From positions 1,116,001 through 1,180,000 of the forward strand of contig JADJTM010000002.1 of the NCBI GenBank assembly GCA_016711205.1: a stretch of DNA of 64,000 nucleotides, written 5' to 3'. Under the pieces are notes generated by a model. The model was given only the letters and a program-made list of their open reading frames with translations. It was not told where the DNA came from and made no database searches. This document shows, piece after piece, positions 16,924 through 25,550 of this stretch. The position numbers and the translations under genes were made by a program. The DNA comes from Micropruina sp. Its GTDB lineage: Bacteria; Actinomycetota; Actinomycetes; Propionibacteriales; Propionibacteriaceae. Each line of letters opens with the position of its first letter. Within the stretch, counting starts at the first letter, position 1.

Positions 16924-17259
16924 ATGCCCACCGAACTCGCGCTGCTCAGCGACATCGAGCCGACCAGGCAGGCGGTGGTCGCGGCGGCGACACCCGTGCA
17001 TCCGGACGCCGCCTACGTCGAGTTTCGCGGCGGAGACATCAAGCAGTTCGTGGACGAAACCGGCACGCCGCTGCTGTGCCTGTTCCGGACCCGTCCGGTG
17101 CTGCAGCCCAGGGAGGCGGCCGGGGCGCTGGTGGCGGCGCCGTCCGCGTTCGCGCTGTGGACCGACCTGACCCTGCCCTTCGGTGACGACGGCCGGGGCC
17201 GCGCGCTGGCCGAGGCGATCGCCACCGCCATCGGCGGACGCATCGCAGAACGACGTTAG
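16924..17259 (+). CDS. Small protein of the ESX operon, unrecognised
   Basis: I do not recognise this 111-residue protein. It is predicted soluble and alpha/beta: VEFRGGDIKQFVDETGTPLL, then LCLFRTRPVL, then a helix-rich end AEAIATAIGGRIAERR. It lies tightly between two ESX-locus genes and uses the same codon pattern, so it is a real gene and probably co-functions with the preceding one. Confidence 0.6.
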   Translation: MPTELALLSDIEPTRQAVVAAATPVHPDAAYVEFRGGDIKQFVDETGTPLLCLFRTRPVLQPREAAGALVAAPSAFALWTDLTLPFGDDGRGRALAEAIATAIGGRIAERR

Positions 17260-17266
17260 GCAGACC

Positions 17267-17632
17267 ATGACCAGCTGGAATATCGAACCCGCCGTGGTGC
17301 AGAGCGTGCTCACCGACGTGCAGACCAGAAACACCACGCTCACCTCGGCGCTGACCGAAGAGAAGTTCACCGCCATCGGCACCGGAATCACCTGGGGTGG
17401 CGGGCTGACCCAAGAGGTGTCCGTCGCCGTCAATCAGGTGATGACCGAACAGGGCGAGAACCTCAAGGTGATCCAGAACCACATCAACGCCGGCATGGCG
17501 GGCGTCGCGAACGCCACCATCGCGTACAACCAGGGCCAGTACGACATGGCCGCCACGTTTCAGAGCGAGGCGTTGAAGTCGGCCGAGTCGGGCGACTTCC
17601 AGTACTTCGTCGACCACGGTTCAAAGGAGTGA
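17267..17632 (+). CDS. ESX-locus helical protein (DUF6507-like)
   Basis: The 121-residue protein opens MTSWNIEPAVVQSVLTDVQT, matching my memory of DUF6507 proteins, which begin M-x-W-D/N-I-x-P and lie beside WXG100 genes. It is helical, with a small-residue turn ITWGGGL in the centre, and ends YNQGQYDMAATFQSEAL plus an acidic tail. It could be an additional secreted WXG-like partner for the large effector, whose gene starts 7 bases downstream. Confidence 0.6.
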   Translation: MTSWNIEPAVVQSVLTDVQTRNTTLTSALTEEKFTAIGTGITWGGGLTQEVSVAVNQVMTEQGENLKVIQNHINAGMAGVANATIAYNQGQYDMAATFQSEALKSAESGDFQYFVDHGSKE

Positions 17633-17639
17633 GCGCCCG

Positions 17640-20360
17640 ATGACCACGCAGGTGTGCACCATCGACGGCGGCGGCGACCCGGCCCGGGGCGCGGTCAGCA
17701 ACGGGGGCCTGATCGATCCGAGCCGGCTGCCCGCCCGGGCGGCCGACCTCGACACCGGGCAGATCACCGGTGCCGCGGACGGCGTGCGGGCGATGGGCTC
17801 GAGCGTCGACACCCAGACCGACGAGATCGCGGCCCGCTGGACCGGTGGGCTGCCCGGGTGCTACACCGCCCCGGAGCAGGAGATGGTGTTCGCGCTGATG
17901 GACAGCCCGGCGATCGCGTCGCAGGATCTGTTGACCACGTTCAACTCGATGGCCGGCCACCTCGACACCTACGCCGGCGCACTGGCGACGATCAAGCCGA
18001 AGCTGGCGGACTTCGAGCGACGGGCACAGCAGTTTCGCGACGACGTGGTGAACGGCGTCTGGGTGGACGCCGAAGAGGCCAAGGACGCCCACCTGGGCAC
18101 CTGGATCGCGGCCCGCTGGAACGACGCGGTGGGCAACGAGCAGGAGCGCAAGCTCGTGCCCTGGTACGAGGACGGCGAGACCGTCGAACGAAACAACACC
18201 TTCCTGGACGAGATCGCCGGCCTGTACGCCGAGGTGTCCGAAGCGGCGTCCAGCTGCGCCACCAGCATCAACGGGCTGACCAGCCTGCCGCCGGACCAGA
18301 AGATCGTTCCGCCGATCCCCAAGGGCTCGTTCACCAACCCCGAGAGCCCGATGCCGTGGGGCAGCCCGCGCGAAGAGGATCGCAACTGCCCCGAGTCGGT
18401 CGGGCACGGCGCCTACCAGTTCGGCAAGGGCACCGTCGATGGCCTGGGTTCGCTGATCAGCTACAACCCCGAGAGCGGCAAATGGGGTGACTGGGGGCAC
18501 GCCGGGCAGGCCTGGATGGGCACCGGCAACCTGCTGCTGTCGTTGTCCGTCACCAGCAGCCCGATCGCGCAGGCGCTCAACGGCGTGCTGAAGGCGAGCG
18601 GCAACGGCGACAGCGACGTGTCGAAGTGGATCGACGAACGCAACCTGATGACCGCCACCGTGGCCAGCAGCATCGTCGGCATCGACCTGCAGGCCAAGGA
18701 CATCTTCCACAAGTGGAAGCAGGACGGCGTCGCCACCTTCACCGAGTCGTTCCTGAACGTGGGCACGATGTTCATTCCCGGCGCCGGCCAGGTGGGGGCC
18801 GGGCTGAAGGCGGTCGGCATCGGCGCCCGGGTGGCGAAGATCTCGGCCGCGGTCGCCGACTTCGCCGTGCCGGCCGGCTCGTGGCTGGTCAAGGGCGGCA
18901 TCCATGCGTTCCCGGTGCTGAAGAACGTGATCAGGTTCGGCGACGACCTGCCGCTGGCCATGATGGACGACGTCGTCAAGGGCGGCGCACGGGTGCCGAA
19001 CCTCAACCCGGCAGCCCTCGCCGATGACCTCGCGGGCGGCGCCACCAAGGCGCCGACCCCGACGCCGGTCAGCCGGCACCTCTTCGACGACCGGGCTGCC
19101 GCCGGTGACCCGCCGCGGACGAACCCCGCGCCGGCCGCGAACGCAGCGCCGACGGAGGCGCCGCGGGTCGACGGACCCACCGGTCAGCAGAACGCCGCCC
19201 AGCAGCCCGGCTCGCAGCCCGCCCAGCAGCCCGGCGCACAGCCCGCGACGACCGGCCCAGAGGCCGGACCCGAGCAGCCGCACGGCGCCGACCGGCCGGC
19301 GACCAACGTCCAGCCGGAAGCCTCGACCGCGGCGCGTCCGGAGTCATCGACGGCGCACGCCGACTCCGCCGACTCCGCCGACAACCCTGCCGGCGACCGC
19401 ACGACCGAGCATCCGCACGAGTCCACCGCTGGGGGCGACCCGAACCGCCCGGCCGGGTTCCCGCAGACCCACCCCAGCGGCACCGACTACAGCTTCGGCA
19501 CCGACGGCCGGGCGCACCTGGCCGACGACCCGTCGAACACGTTCCGCGACCGCAGCGGCCGCCTGCACGAGGTCAACGGCTCCTTCGCCACGGACCCCCA
19601 CGCAGGCGGCAGCGACCTGCCGGTGGAGCAGGCCCGCGCGCTGGAGTCGACGGACGCGCAGTTCACCGAGGCCCAGCAGGCCGCGCACGATGCCGACGTC
19701 ACCGCGCGTGCCGCATCGGCCGAGGCGGCCCAGGCGGCGTCCGGCCGGCTCGACCGGTTGATCGCGCACAACCAGCTGGATCCGGCCGCGTTCAAGGGGT
19801 CGAAGACGAACGTGCTCGAAGTAGTGGATCAGCTGAAGACCGACGGAGTGATCGACCGGCGCACGGCACGCAGCCTGACCAACGCCGTCAACGCCAGCAA
19901 CGACGCCGCACAGGCGCTGCGGCAGGCGTCGGAGCGCATGGGTGACCGTGCGGCAGCCCTGGTCTCACGGCTACGGGGCGAGACCACCCTGATCGGATCG
20001 GGCGGGGCAGGCGCCGGCCGGTTCGACCACGTCACGCTCGGCGACCCGCCCCCGCAACTCACCGTGTACGAGGCCAAGGGTGGCGATGCCCGCCTCGGCT
20101 ACCGGACCGTGGACGGTGTGCGCACCCAGCAGGGCACCGGCACCTACCTGACGAGCATTGCGCAGCTGGACCCGCGGTTCACCGCCAACCTGCGCAGCTT
20201 CATGGAACACAACCCCGGCTCGGCCATCACGCACGCGCTCAAGGACGGCTCGATCAAGGTCAACTACGACCTGGTTCAGGCGTTGCCGAACGGGCGGGTC
20301 AAGGTGACCCGATTCGAGATCGACGTGACCGCGCGTGACCTGTTCGGGATGGGAAAGTAG
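17640..20360 (+). CDS. Large ESX polymorphic-toxin-like effector with C-terminal PD-(D/E)XK nuclease-like domain
   Basis: The 906-residue protein has a modular toxin layout. Residues 1-230 are a helical export domain with ARWTGGLPGCYTAPEQEMVF. Residues about 260-430 are hydrophobic and glycine-rich (FIPGAGQVGAGLKAVGIGAR). A Pro/Ala/Gln-rich linker spans about 475-620. A helical segment and a C-terminal domain follow. In the tip, D796 followed by E811-A-K813 (strand LTVYEAKGG) matches the D...ExK active site of restriction-endonuclease-fold nucleases. The two genes downstream would then encode immunity and chaperone functions. Nuclease activity is inferred. Confidence 0.7.
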   Translation: MTTQVCTIDGGGDPARGAVSNGGLIDPSRLPARAADLDTGQITGAADGVRAMGSSVDTQTDEIAARWTGGLPGCYTAPEQEMVFALMDSPAIASQDLLTTFNSMAGHLDTYAGALATIKPKLADFERRAQQFRDDVVNGVWVDAEEAKDAHLGTWIAARWNDAVGNEQERKLVPWYEDGETVERNNTFLDEIAGLYAEVSEAASSCATSINGLTSLPPDQKIVPPIPKGSFTNPESPMPWGSPREEDRNCPESVGHGAYQFGKGTVDGLGSLISYNPESGKWGDWGHAGQAWMGTGNLLLSLSVTSSPIAQALNGVLKASGNGDSDVSKWIDERNLMTATVASSIVGIDLQAKDIFHKWKQDGVATFTESFLNVGTMFIPGAGQVGAGLKAVGIGARVAKISAAVADFAVPAGSWLVKGGIHAFPVLKNVIRFGDDLPLAMMDDVVKGGARVPNLNPAALADDLAGGATKAPTPTPVSRHLFDDRAAAGDPPRTNPAPAANAAPTEAPRVDGPTGQQNAAQQPGSQPAQQPGAQPATTGPEAGPEQPHGADRPATNVQPEASTAARPESSTAHADSADSADNPAGDRTTEHPHESTAGGDPNRPAGFPQTHPSGTDYSFGTDGRAHLADDPSNTFRDRSGRLHEVNGSFATDPHAGGSDLPVEQARALESTDAQFTEAQQAAHDADVTARAASAEAAQAASGRLDRLIAHNQLDPAAFKGSKTNVLEVVDQLKTDGVIDRRTARSLTNAVNASNDAAQALRQASERMGDRAAALVSRLRGETTLIGSGGAGAGRFDHVTLGDPPPQLTVYEAKGGDARLGYRTVDGVRTQQGTGTYLTSIAQLDPRFTANLRSFMEHNPGSAITHALKDGSIKVNYDLVQALPNGRVKVTRFEIDVTARDLFGMGK

Positions 20361-20408
20361 GCGAAGGTGACGACAACCGACCGCGGTCATGAGATTAAGG
20401 TGACTGCC

Positions 20409-20888
20409 ATGACCTGGACAGCGATACCGGCGGACGAGGTGTGCGACCTGATCGAGTTCTGGCGTGACGCGCCCTGGCCGATGACCACCACGCAGACCAA
20501 TGAGCGCGCGGCGCAACTGGGCTGGACCGTGGAGGACGAGGACTTTCTGGTCAATGAGGTCTCAGGCCTCTCGAACACCGACGTGGACACCTCGACCATG
20601 CCTTCCGGTGACCTGGCCGGCCTCACCTTCGGCACGACGGACGTGATCGGCGACCCGGACGCGAAGGCGCAAGGCTTTCTCGACGACCAGTTCACACTGG
20701 TGGTGCGCGCCGGCACGCAGCGCTGGGGCAAGCCGCGCATGCAGCGCACGAAGGCCGGCGGGCAGGCCGCGCAGTGGGACCTCGCCGACGACGGCGCCCG
20801 GGTGATCGTGCTGCGCACGGCAAGCGGCGTGCTGGCCGATTTCACCACGCCGCAGTACGCGCGGGTGCTGCGGGGGTTGGGGCAGTGA
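20409..20888 (+). CDS. Candidate immunity protein (DUF6301-like)
   Basis: The 159-residue protein starts MTWTAIPADEVCDLIEFWRD. It continues with an alpha/beta pattern (GLTFGTTDVIGDPDAKAQGF, VRAGTQRWGKPRMQRT, ARVIVLRTASGVLADF) that resembles DUF6301 proteins placed after polymorphic toxins. The ATG at 20409 was chosen because AAGG lies 8 bases upstream; GTG codons at 20367 and 20400 are in frame alternatives. It follows the effector gene closely and overlaps the next gene by four bases. Immunity function is inferred from position. Confidence 0.55.
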   Translation: MTWTAIPADEVCDLIEFWRDAPWPMTTTQTNERAAQLGWTVEDEDFLVNEVSGLSNTDVDTSTMPSGDLAGLTFGTTDVIGDPDAKAQGFLDDQFTLVVRAGTQRWGKPRMQRTKAGGQAAQWDLADDGARVIVLRTASGVLADFTTPQYARVLRGLGQ

Positions 20889-21376
20889 CGATGACCTGGA
20901 GCGAGTTCCGCGATCATCTGCAGGCCACCCTGCGTGAGCTCACCGACCGCACCTTCCTGATCGTCTCGACACCCAGCGCCGGCGGCGGCTACGTGCAGTT
21001 CGCGGGCGGGGCGGATGATCTGAGCGCCGAGGCGTCCGGGCCCGAGTTCACCGAAGGCGTCGCCACCCACGCGGCGGACGACACGACGATGCTGGCCGCC
21101 GGGTGGCGTGCGCCGAGGGGTCCGCAGCCGAACTGGTCGTGCGAACTCGCGTTGCCCGCCCTCACCGGCGAGTACACCGGGGTGGCGGAGCGGTGTGTGA
21201 TCGCGTTGCGGGACGTCTTCCACCTGCCGGATCCGCAGCTGCTGACCTACCGGGCCTGGCGCGAGCCGGAGCGACAGCCGCCCGGGGTCACCTGGCAGCC
21301 GGAACGCTTCGACGATCTGGATCCCGGTGCCGACCCGCTGGCACTGCCGTCCCTGGGCCTGCAGGCGACCGGCTGA
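20885..21376 (+). CDS. TY-Chap / YbjN-like chaperone-type protein
   Basis: The 163-residue protein (MTMTWSEFRDHLQATLRELT ... YVQFAGGADDLSAEASGPEF) has the strand pattern of the YbjN/type-III-chaperone-like fold, recalled as TY-Chap in actinobacteria. These bind or keep secreted partners soluble. GTG at 20885 overlaps the previous stop as GTGA; an ATG two codons on is also possible. As last gene of the effector operon it may be a second immunity protein or the effector's chaperone. Confidence 0.6.
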   Translation: MTMTWSEFRDHLQATLRELTDRTFLIVSTPSAGGGYVQFAGGADDLSAEASGPEFTEGVATHAADDTTMLAAGWRAPRGPQPNWSCELALPALTGEYTGVAERCVIALRDVFHLPDPQLLTYRAWREPERQPPGVTWQPERFDDLDPGADPLALPSLGLQATG

Positions 21377-21430
21377 GGTTCGATCGGTAGCTCGGGCTGA
21401 GGGTCGCGACGCCGTCCGCCCGACAACGAC

Positions 21431-21462
21431 GAACTGGGCTCCCAGCGATGGGAGCCCAGTTC
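21431..21462. terminator. 14-bp perfect hairpin ending the ESX effector operon
   Basis: GAACTGGGCTCCCA pairs exactly with TGGGAGCCCAGTTC around the tetraloop GCGA. It lies between the convergent effector operon and rpf gene and could serve both strands. Confidence 0.85.
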
Positions 21463-21537
21463 CGTTGGGGCCGGCTCTTCGGGGGGCGAGAGCGGCCCGG
21501 TGGGACGCTCCACGGGGGGAATGTGGACGCGCCCCCA

Positions 21538-21559
21538 GGTTCTCGGGGGGATGAGAACC
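21538..21559 (-). terminator. Hairpin after the first rpf gene
   Basis: GGTTCTC and GAGAACC form a 7-bp stem 10 bases beyond the stop codon of the minus-strand rpf gene. Confidence 0.5.
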
Positions 21560-21569
21560 AGTTCAGGGG

Positions 21570-22346
21570 TCAGAGCACGTGGCGGCAGCCCCACGGCTGG
21601 AAGCCGCGCTTGGCGTAGAGCCGGTTGGCCACGGTGATCTGCTCGGCCTTGGACGCCTTGTGCGGGTACTTGGCGAACTGCTGGCCCTTCACCGAGCGCC
21701 AGGTGCCCAGGTTGAACTGCAGGCCGCCGTAATAGCCGTTGCCGGTGTTGATGTGCCAGCGGCCGCCCGACTCGCACTTGGCGATCTTGTTCCACTTGGC
21801 CAGCCGGGCCAGGTTGAGGCCCTTGGTGCTCTTGGTGCCGACCTTGACCACCCGGTTGATCACCTTCTTGGTGATCTTCTGCGACACCACCTCGGTGGTG
21901 GAGACGCCGTTGACCGTGGTGGTCAGGTAGGTGCGGGTGGCCTTGCCGTTGCGGCCCTTGGTGACCACCTTCTGCTGGCCCTTGTAGAGCTTCGTGGTCT
22001 TCTTCTTGACGGTCTTCTTCTTGATCGTCACGTTCTTCTTGATCGTGGTCGACGTGCTGACCACGTCGATCGTCACGCTCAAGCCTTCGCTCAGCGGGGT
22101 TTCGAGGGTGGGGCTGACCCGATCGTCGGCGTCCACCGTCAGCTGAAGCTGGACGATGGCGTCCGCGACGGTGGCTGCGCCGGTGACCGTGGCCGGCCGC
22201 TGCTGACCGGCGTAGCGCAGGTCGAGGGTCACGGCTGCGGACGACGCGGTGGCGTCGTCGGCGTGGGCCGGCAGCACGGTCGCGCCCGCGACGAGCAGCG
22301 CGGTGCAGGCGGTGACGGCGGAAAGCCTTTTCGTCAGCGACATCAT
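21570..22346 (-). CDS. Resuscitation-promoting-factor-like protein (G5 + Rpf domain)
   Basis: The 258-residue secreted protein starts MMSLTKRLSAVTACTALLVA with a signal peptide ending near PAHA. It has one degenerate ubiquitin-like (DUF348) region, a very Lys/Thr-rich G5 segment (IKKNVTIKKKTVKKKTTKLY) and a C-terminal Rpf lysozyme-like domain. That domain keeps the catalytic Glu in AKCESGGRWHINTGNGYYGG and ends QPWGCRHVL. Rpf proteins cleave peptidoglycan and wake dormant cells. The ATG is preceded by GGGAG. It lies 28 bases downstream of the next, longer rpf gene. Confidence 0.9.
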   Translation of the reverse strand: MMSLTKRLSAVTACTALLVAGATVLPAHADDATASSAAVTLDLRYAGQQRPATVTGAATVADAIVQLQLTVDADDRVSPTLETPLSEGLSVTIDVVSTSTTIKKNVTIKKKTVKKKTTKLYKGQQKVVTKGRNGKATRTYLTTTVNGVSTTEVVSQKITKKVINRVVKVGTKSTKGLNLARLAKWNKIAKCESGGRWHINTGNGYYGGLQFNLGTWRSVKGQQFAKYPHKASKAEQITVANRLYAKRGFQPWGCRHVL

Positions 22347-22374
22347 TTCGTTCTCCCGTTGAGTGATTGAGCGG

Positions 22375-23472
22375 TCAGGCGGCGTGCCGGCAGCCCCAAG
22401 GGCCCAGGCCGGCTTTGGCGTAGTAGCGGTTGGCGACGGTGATCTGCTCGGCGCGGCTGGCCAGGTCGGCGCGGGGGGCGAAGTCGGCCCCACCGTTGGC
22501 GCGCCACGAGGCGTTCGCGAACTGGAGGCCGCCGTAGTAGCCGTTGCCGGTGTTGATCGACCAGTTGCCGCCCGATTCGCATTGGGCGATGCGGTCCCAC
22601 ATGGACGAGCGGGCGACGTTGATGCCGCCACCGCTCACCGAGCCGGCCTTGGTGCCGACCTGCACGCGCTTGCTGACCGGGGCGACCAGCACCACCCGGC
22701 GGAGCACCTTCTTGGTGGCCTTGCCGCCGTTGATCGAGGTGTACTGGTAGGTGATCTTCGCCTTGCCGTTCTTGCCCGCCGAGGTGACCTTGGTCTGGCC
22801 GGTGTACAGCTTGTTCGTCTTGGTGGTGACGGTGCCGTAGCCGACCTTCTCGGTGACCGTTCTGGTGCTGACCTCGACCCGGGTCAGCGTGATCGTGGTC
22901 CGGTCGTCGACGGCCGCGGTCAGGTTGGGCTTGATCCGGTCGCCGATGTTCAGGGCGACGCCCTGCTCGCCCAGCACCTCGGCGACCGTGCCGGCGGTGG
23001 TGGTGACCTTCTCGGTCTTGCCGGCCACCTTGAGGGTGACGGTCTTCGGCGTGGTGACGTCGACGGTGAGCCCCTCGCGTCCGATGCCGATGGAGCGGGA
23101 AACGGAGAAGTCGGCGCCACTCAGGCCGCGCAGTTCGGCGGTGGCGAGGGCGCCGTCCAGGGTGGTGGCGGTGGTGTAGAACTCGGTCTGCTCGCCGTCC
23201 ACCAGCAGGGTGACCAACTTGGCGAACTGCACCTGCACGGTGCTGCCGTCGCTGACCGGGCTGTCGACCGCGGGAATCACCACGTCGCGGGGGCCGACGG
23301 TGACGCCCTGCGCGGTGAGCACGTCGGCGACGGTGCCGGCGAAGCCGGTGGTCGAGGTGGTCTGGCCGTCGATGGTGACGGCGACCGTCTTGTCGAGGGC
23401 TGTGGCCGAGACGGCGCCACCGGCGAGCACGACGGCTGCGCTGAGCGCGGTCAGCTTCCAGGACCAGAACAC
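22375..23472 (-). CDS. rpfB: Resuscitation-promoting factor RpfB
   Basis: The 365-residue protein has the full RpfB architecture: an N-terminal membrane/signal helix (LTALSAAVVLAGGAVSATAL), three DUF348 repeats (about 28-75, 85-135, 140-195; each with a T-V-A-D/E-V-L-type motif), a G5 domain (about 205-280) and the Rpf domain (about 285-365). The catalytic Glu is in IAQCESGGNWSINTGNGYYG. It degrades peptidoglycan during resuscitation and division. The start is GTG at 23472 with GGAG 10 bases upstream. It forms a tandem pair with the shorter rpf downstream. Confidence 0.93.
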   Translation of the reverse strand: MFWSWKLTALSAAVVLAGGAVSATALDKTVAVTIDGQTTSTTGFAGTVADVLTAQGVTVGPRDVVIPAVDSPVSDGSTVQVQFAKLVTLLVDGEQTEFYTTATTLDGALATAELRGLSGADFSVSRSIGIGREGLTVDVTTPKTVTLKVAGKTEKVTTTAGTVAEVLGEQGVALNIGDRIKPNLTAAVDDRTTITLTRVEVSTRTVTEKVGYGTVTTKTNKLYTGQTKVTSAGKNGKAKITYQYTSINGGKATKKVLRRVVLVAPVSKRVQVGTKAGSVSGGGINVARSSMWDRIAQCESGGNWSINTGNGYYGGLQFANASWRANGGADFAPRADLASRAEQITVANRYYAKAGLGPWGCRHAA

Positions 23473-23525
23473 GATGCGGTAACTCCAAGCTTGGCGGACA
23501 ATGCTGGGCGGTTCATGAGAACAAC

Positions 23526-23572
23526 CTGAGAAAGAGTGTCGCTCAAGCTGAGAAAAGGTGCAAATTTCTCAG
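23526..23572 (-). promoter_or_regulatory. Three CTGAGAAA repeats upstream of rpfB
   Basis: CTGAGAAA occurs at 23526-23533 and 23548-23555, with the inverse TTTCTCAG at 23565-23572. The spacing is about two helical turns. They lie in the 5' region of rpfB, which is unusually A/T-rich, and look like sites for a regulator. I could not match a known riboswitch here. Confidence 0.4.
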
Positions 23573-23696
23573 GAGTGTATTTTGCTGGCGCAGCTGGGCC
23601 GCCTAGTCAGCGCGGTTTGCCGGGCGCCACCCGTCCACCCCTTGGATGAGGATCGGCACCGCTGAGACAGCCGAGCGCCACTCCGGGGGACGCGAA

Positions 23697-23726
23697 ACGG
23701 CCCCCGGAGCAGGCTCCGGGGGCCGT
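23697..23726 (-). terminator. Terminator of the superoxide dismutase gene
   Basis: ACGGCCCCCGGAG and CTCCGGGGGCCGT form a perfect 13-bp stem with a 4-base loop, 32 bases after the stop. On the minus strand it is followed by TTCGCG. Confidence 0.85.
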
Positions 23727-23758
23727 CGATGTGGTGCCGGGACGGGCCGGCGGGTGAG

Positions 23759-24373
23759 TCAGAAGAGGCCGCTGGAGGCCTGCTGCGCCTTGGTGAACCG
23801 TTCGGTCACGTCGGCCCAGTTGACCACGTTCCACCACGCCTTGACGTAGTCGCCCTTCACGTTGAGGTACTGCAGGTAGAAGGCGTGCTCCCACATGTCG
23901 AGCTGCAGCACCGGCAGCTGGCCCACCGGCAGGTTGCCCTGCTGGTCGAACAGCTGGTTGATGTTCAGCCGCTTGCCCAGGGTGTCCCAGACCAGCACCG
24001 ACCAACCGGAGCCCTGCAGGCCGTTGGCCACCTCGTTGAACTGGCTCTGAAAGCCCTCGAACGAGCCGAAGTACTCCTCGATCGCGGCGGCGATCTCGCC
24101 GTCGGGACGTCCGCCGCCCTCGGGCGACATGTTCTTCCAGAACACGGAGTGGTTGATGTGGCCGCCCAGATGGAAGGCGAGATCCTTCTCGAGCTTGTTG
24201 ATGGCGCCGAAGTCGCCACTCTCGCGGGCGGCGGCCAGCTTCTCCAGCGCGGTGTTCGCGCCGGCCACGTAGGCGGCGTGGTGCTTGTCGTGGTGCAGTT
24301 GCATGATCTGCGCCGAGATGTGCGGCTCGAGGGCGCCGTAGTCGTAGTCGAGGTCCGGAAGCGTGTACGTCAT
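23759..24373 (-). CDS. sodA: Superoxide dismutase, Fe/Mn family
   Basis: The 204-residue enzyme dismutates superoxide to oxygen and peroxide. Metal ligands are visible in the usual four places: the first His in MQLHHDKHHAAYV, the second in GGHINHSVFWKNM, and the Asp and His in LDMWEHAFYLQYLNVKGDYV. Lack of a signal peptide indicates a cytosolic form. The start is ATG at 24373 with GAAGGAGA upstream; the longer frame to 24421 is untranslated leader. Metal preference (Fe, Mn or both) cannot be decided by eye. It is monocistronic. Confidence 0.95.
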   Translation of the reverse strand: MTYTLPDLDYDYGALEPHISAQIMQLHHDKHHAAYVAGANTALEKLAAARESGDFGAINKLEKDLAFHLGGHINHSVFWKNMSPEGGGRPDGEIAAAIEEYFGSFEGFQSQFNEVANGLQGSGWSVLVWDTLGKRLNINQLFDQQGNLPVGQLPVLQLDMWEHAFYLQYLNVKGDYVKAWWNVVNWADVTERFTKAQQASSGLF

Positions 24374-24740
24374 TCGGGTCTCCTTCGTTGGTGGTGGCGT
24401 GCGGCCCTTGTTCCTCGGCAACCTGCCTCGGCGCCACTCTATTCCGAACGCCGCTGAGCGAAAGGACCCGGACGGGGGTGCTCAGCGGGGCGGAGCGTCC
24501 GGGACCGCTGCGGTGGGGTGTCCGCGTTCTCAGCAGCGGTACACGTTGTCACCTTCGGTGCCTGCTCTCGTGTTATGACCCAGGTATTGTGGTGGGGGTC
24601 GGTCGCCGGGGGGTGGCGCGGCGTCCACGAGGCAGGCAGGGGTGCGGTGGGTTGCCGGCCTAACCGCGGTAGGGACCGTTGGGAGATCGTGCACCGGTGA
24701 GTCGCGGCGGTGGGAGTCCCCGACGGTCAGTCATGCCGAT
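24374..24740. other. Gene-free stretch containing a decayed copy of the 107-bp repeat
   Basis: No frame here looks like a gene. Positions 24526-24580 (GTTCTCAGCAGCGGTAC ... CTCGTGTTATGAC) align with the first half of the 107-bp elements at 39560-39666 and 42333-42439, with perhaps a quarter of positions changed. The remainder would hold the sodA promoter. Confidence 0.55.
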
Positions 24741-24765
24741 CCGGTGATCCGTCGATTCTCACCGG
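24741..24765 (-). terminator. Hairpin overlapping the stop codon of the ECF S-component gene
   Basis: CCGGTGA (24741-24747) and TCACCGG (24759-24765) are exact inverted copies with an 11-base loop. The right arm contains the stop codon. It is a plausible end for the cobalamin-uptake operon. Confidence 0.45.
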
Positions 24766-25550
24766 GAGTCGTGGACGGCGGGCTCGTCGAAGGCCGCGGT
24801 GAACTCGGCCCGGCGCGCGGAGCGGCGCAACAACCGCAGTAAGGAGGGTCCGACCAGCGCGATCAGCGCCGCGTTGGTGAGGGCCCGGCCGAGGTTCCAG
24901 CCCATGGACGTGGCGATGTTGTACAGCACGAAGCGGTGCAGGTTCTCCAGCGGACCGATGTTCGGGTCGAACGAGATCGGGGTGCCGCTGCCGATGCCGA
25001 AGGGCCAGAAGCTGAAGTCCATCACCCAGCCGTAGGCGAAGGCAGAGACCATGCCGTAGCCGGCCAGCAGCCAGATCTCGGCTTTGCCCGTGGCGCGCGG
25101 CAGCAGGCCGGCGAACAGTCCCACGAAGCCGGCCGACAGCATCTGGTAGGGCAGCCATGGGCCGACGCCCGAGGTGATCAGCGCCGAGGTGAACAGCGTG
25201 ATCGCCCCGAGTGCGAAGCCGAAACCGGCGCCGTACACCCGTCCGGCCAGGATCAGAATGAAGAAGATCAGCTCGAAGCCGGCCGTGCCGGCACTCAGCG
25301 GCCGCAGGATCGTCCCCACTGCCGCCAGCACGCCCAGCATGGCCAACTGGCGGGCGTCCATCCGTCCGCCGGCGACCTCGGACAGCACCATCGCCAGCAC
25401 CAGCGGCAGCACGAAGGCGAACACGATCGGTGCCTGCTCGGGCCGCATGCCCGACTCGGGACGCAGGAACAGCGGCCAGGCGAACGCCACGGCGCCCACC
25501 ACGATCGCCACCGCGACAGCGAGCGAGATGCGACCCTGCTGGCTGGTCAT
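24759..25550 (-). CDS. ECF transporter substrate-binding (S) component, probable cobalamin type
   Basis: The 263-residue integral membrane protein has six or seven hydrophobic helices, with the S-component feature PLSAGTAGFELIFFILILAG and KAEIWLLAGYGMVSAFAYGW. It would capture the vitamin at the membrane and pass it through the ECF energising module. Cobalamin is inferred from the two B12 riboswitches upstream and from the intrinsic-factor-like partners. The ATG at 25550 overlaps the ATPase gene stop as ATGA, indicating coupling. Confidence 0.8.
   Translation of the reverse strand: MTSQQGRISLAVAVAIVVGAVAFAWPLFLRPESGMRPEQAPIVFAFVLPLVLAMVLSEVAGGRMDARQLAMLGVLAAVGTILRPLSAGTAGFELIFFILILAGRVYGAGFGFALGAITLFTSALITSGVGPWLPYQMLSAGFVGLFAGLLPRATGKAEIWLLAGYGMVSAFAYGWVMDFSFWPFGIGSGTPISFDPNIGPLENLHRFVLYNIATSMGWNLGRALTNAALIALVGPSLLRLLRRSARRAEFTAAFDEPAVHDSR

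Noticed and set aside
21570..22631. Longer 353-residue version of the first rpf gene
   Set aside because: The additional N-terminal residues are a shadow of the upstream rpfB gene. The signal peptide begins at MMSLTKRL, which has its own ribosome binding site.
23473..23606. c-di-AMP (ydaO) riboswitch before rpfB
   Set aside because: The leader is A/T-rich and lacks the conserved ydaO blocks; only short CTGAGAAA repeats are visible.
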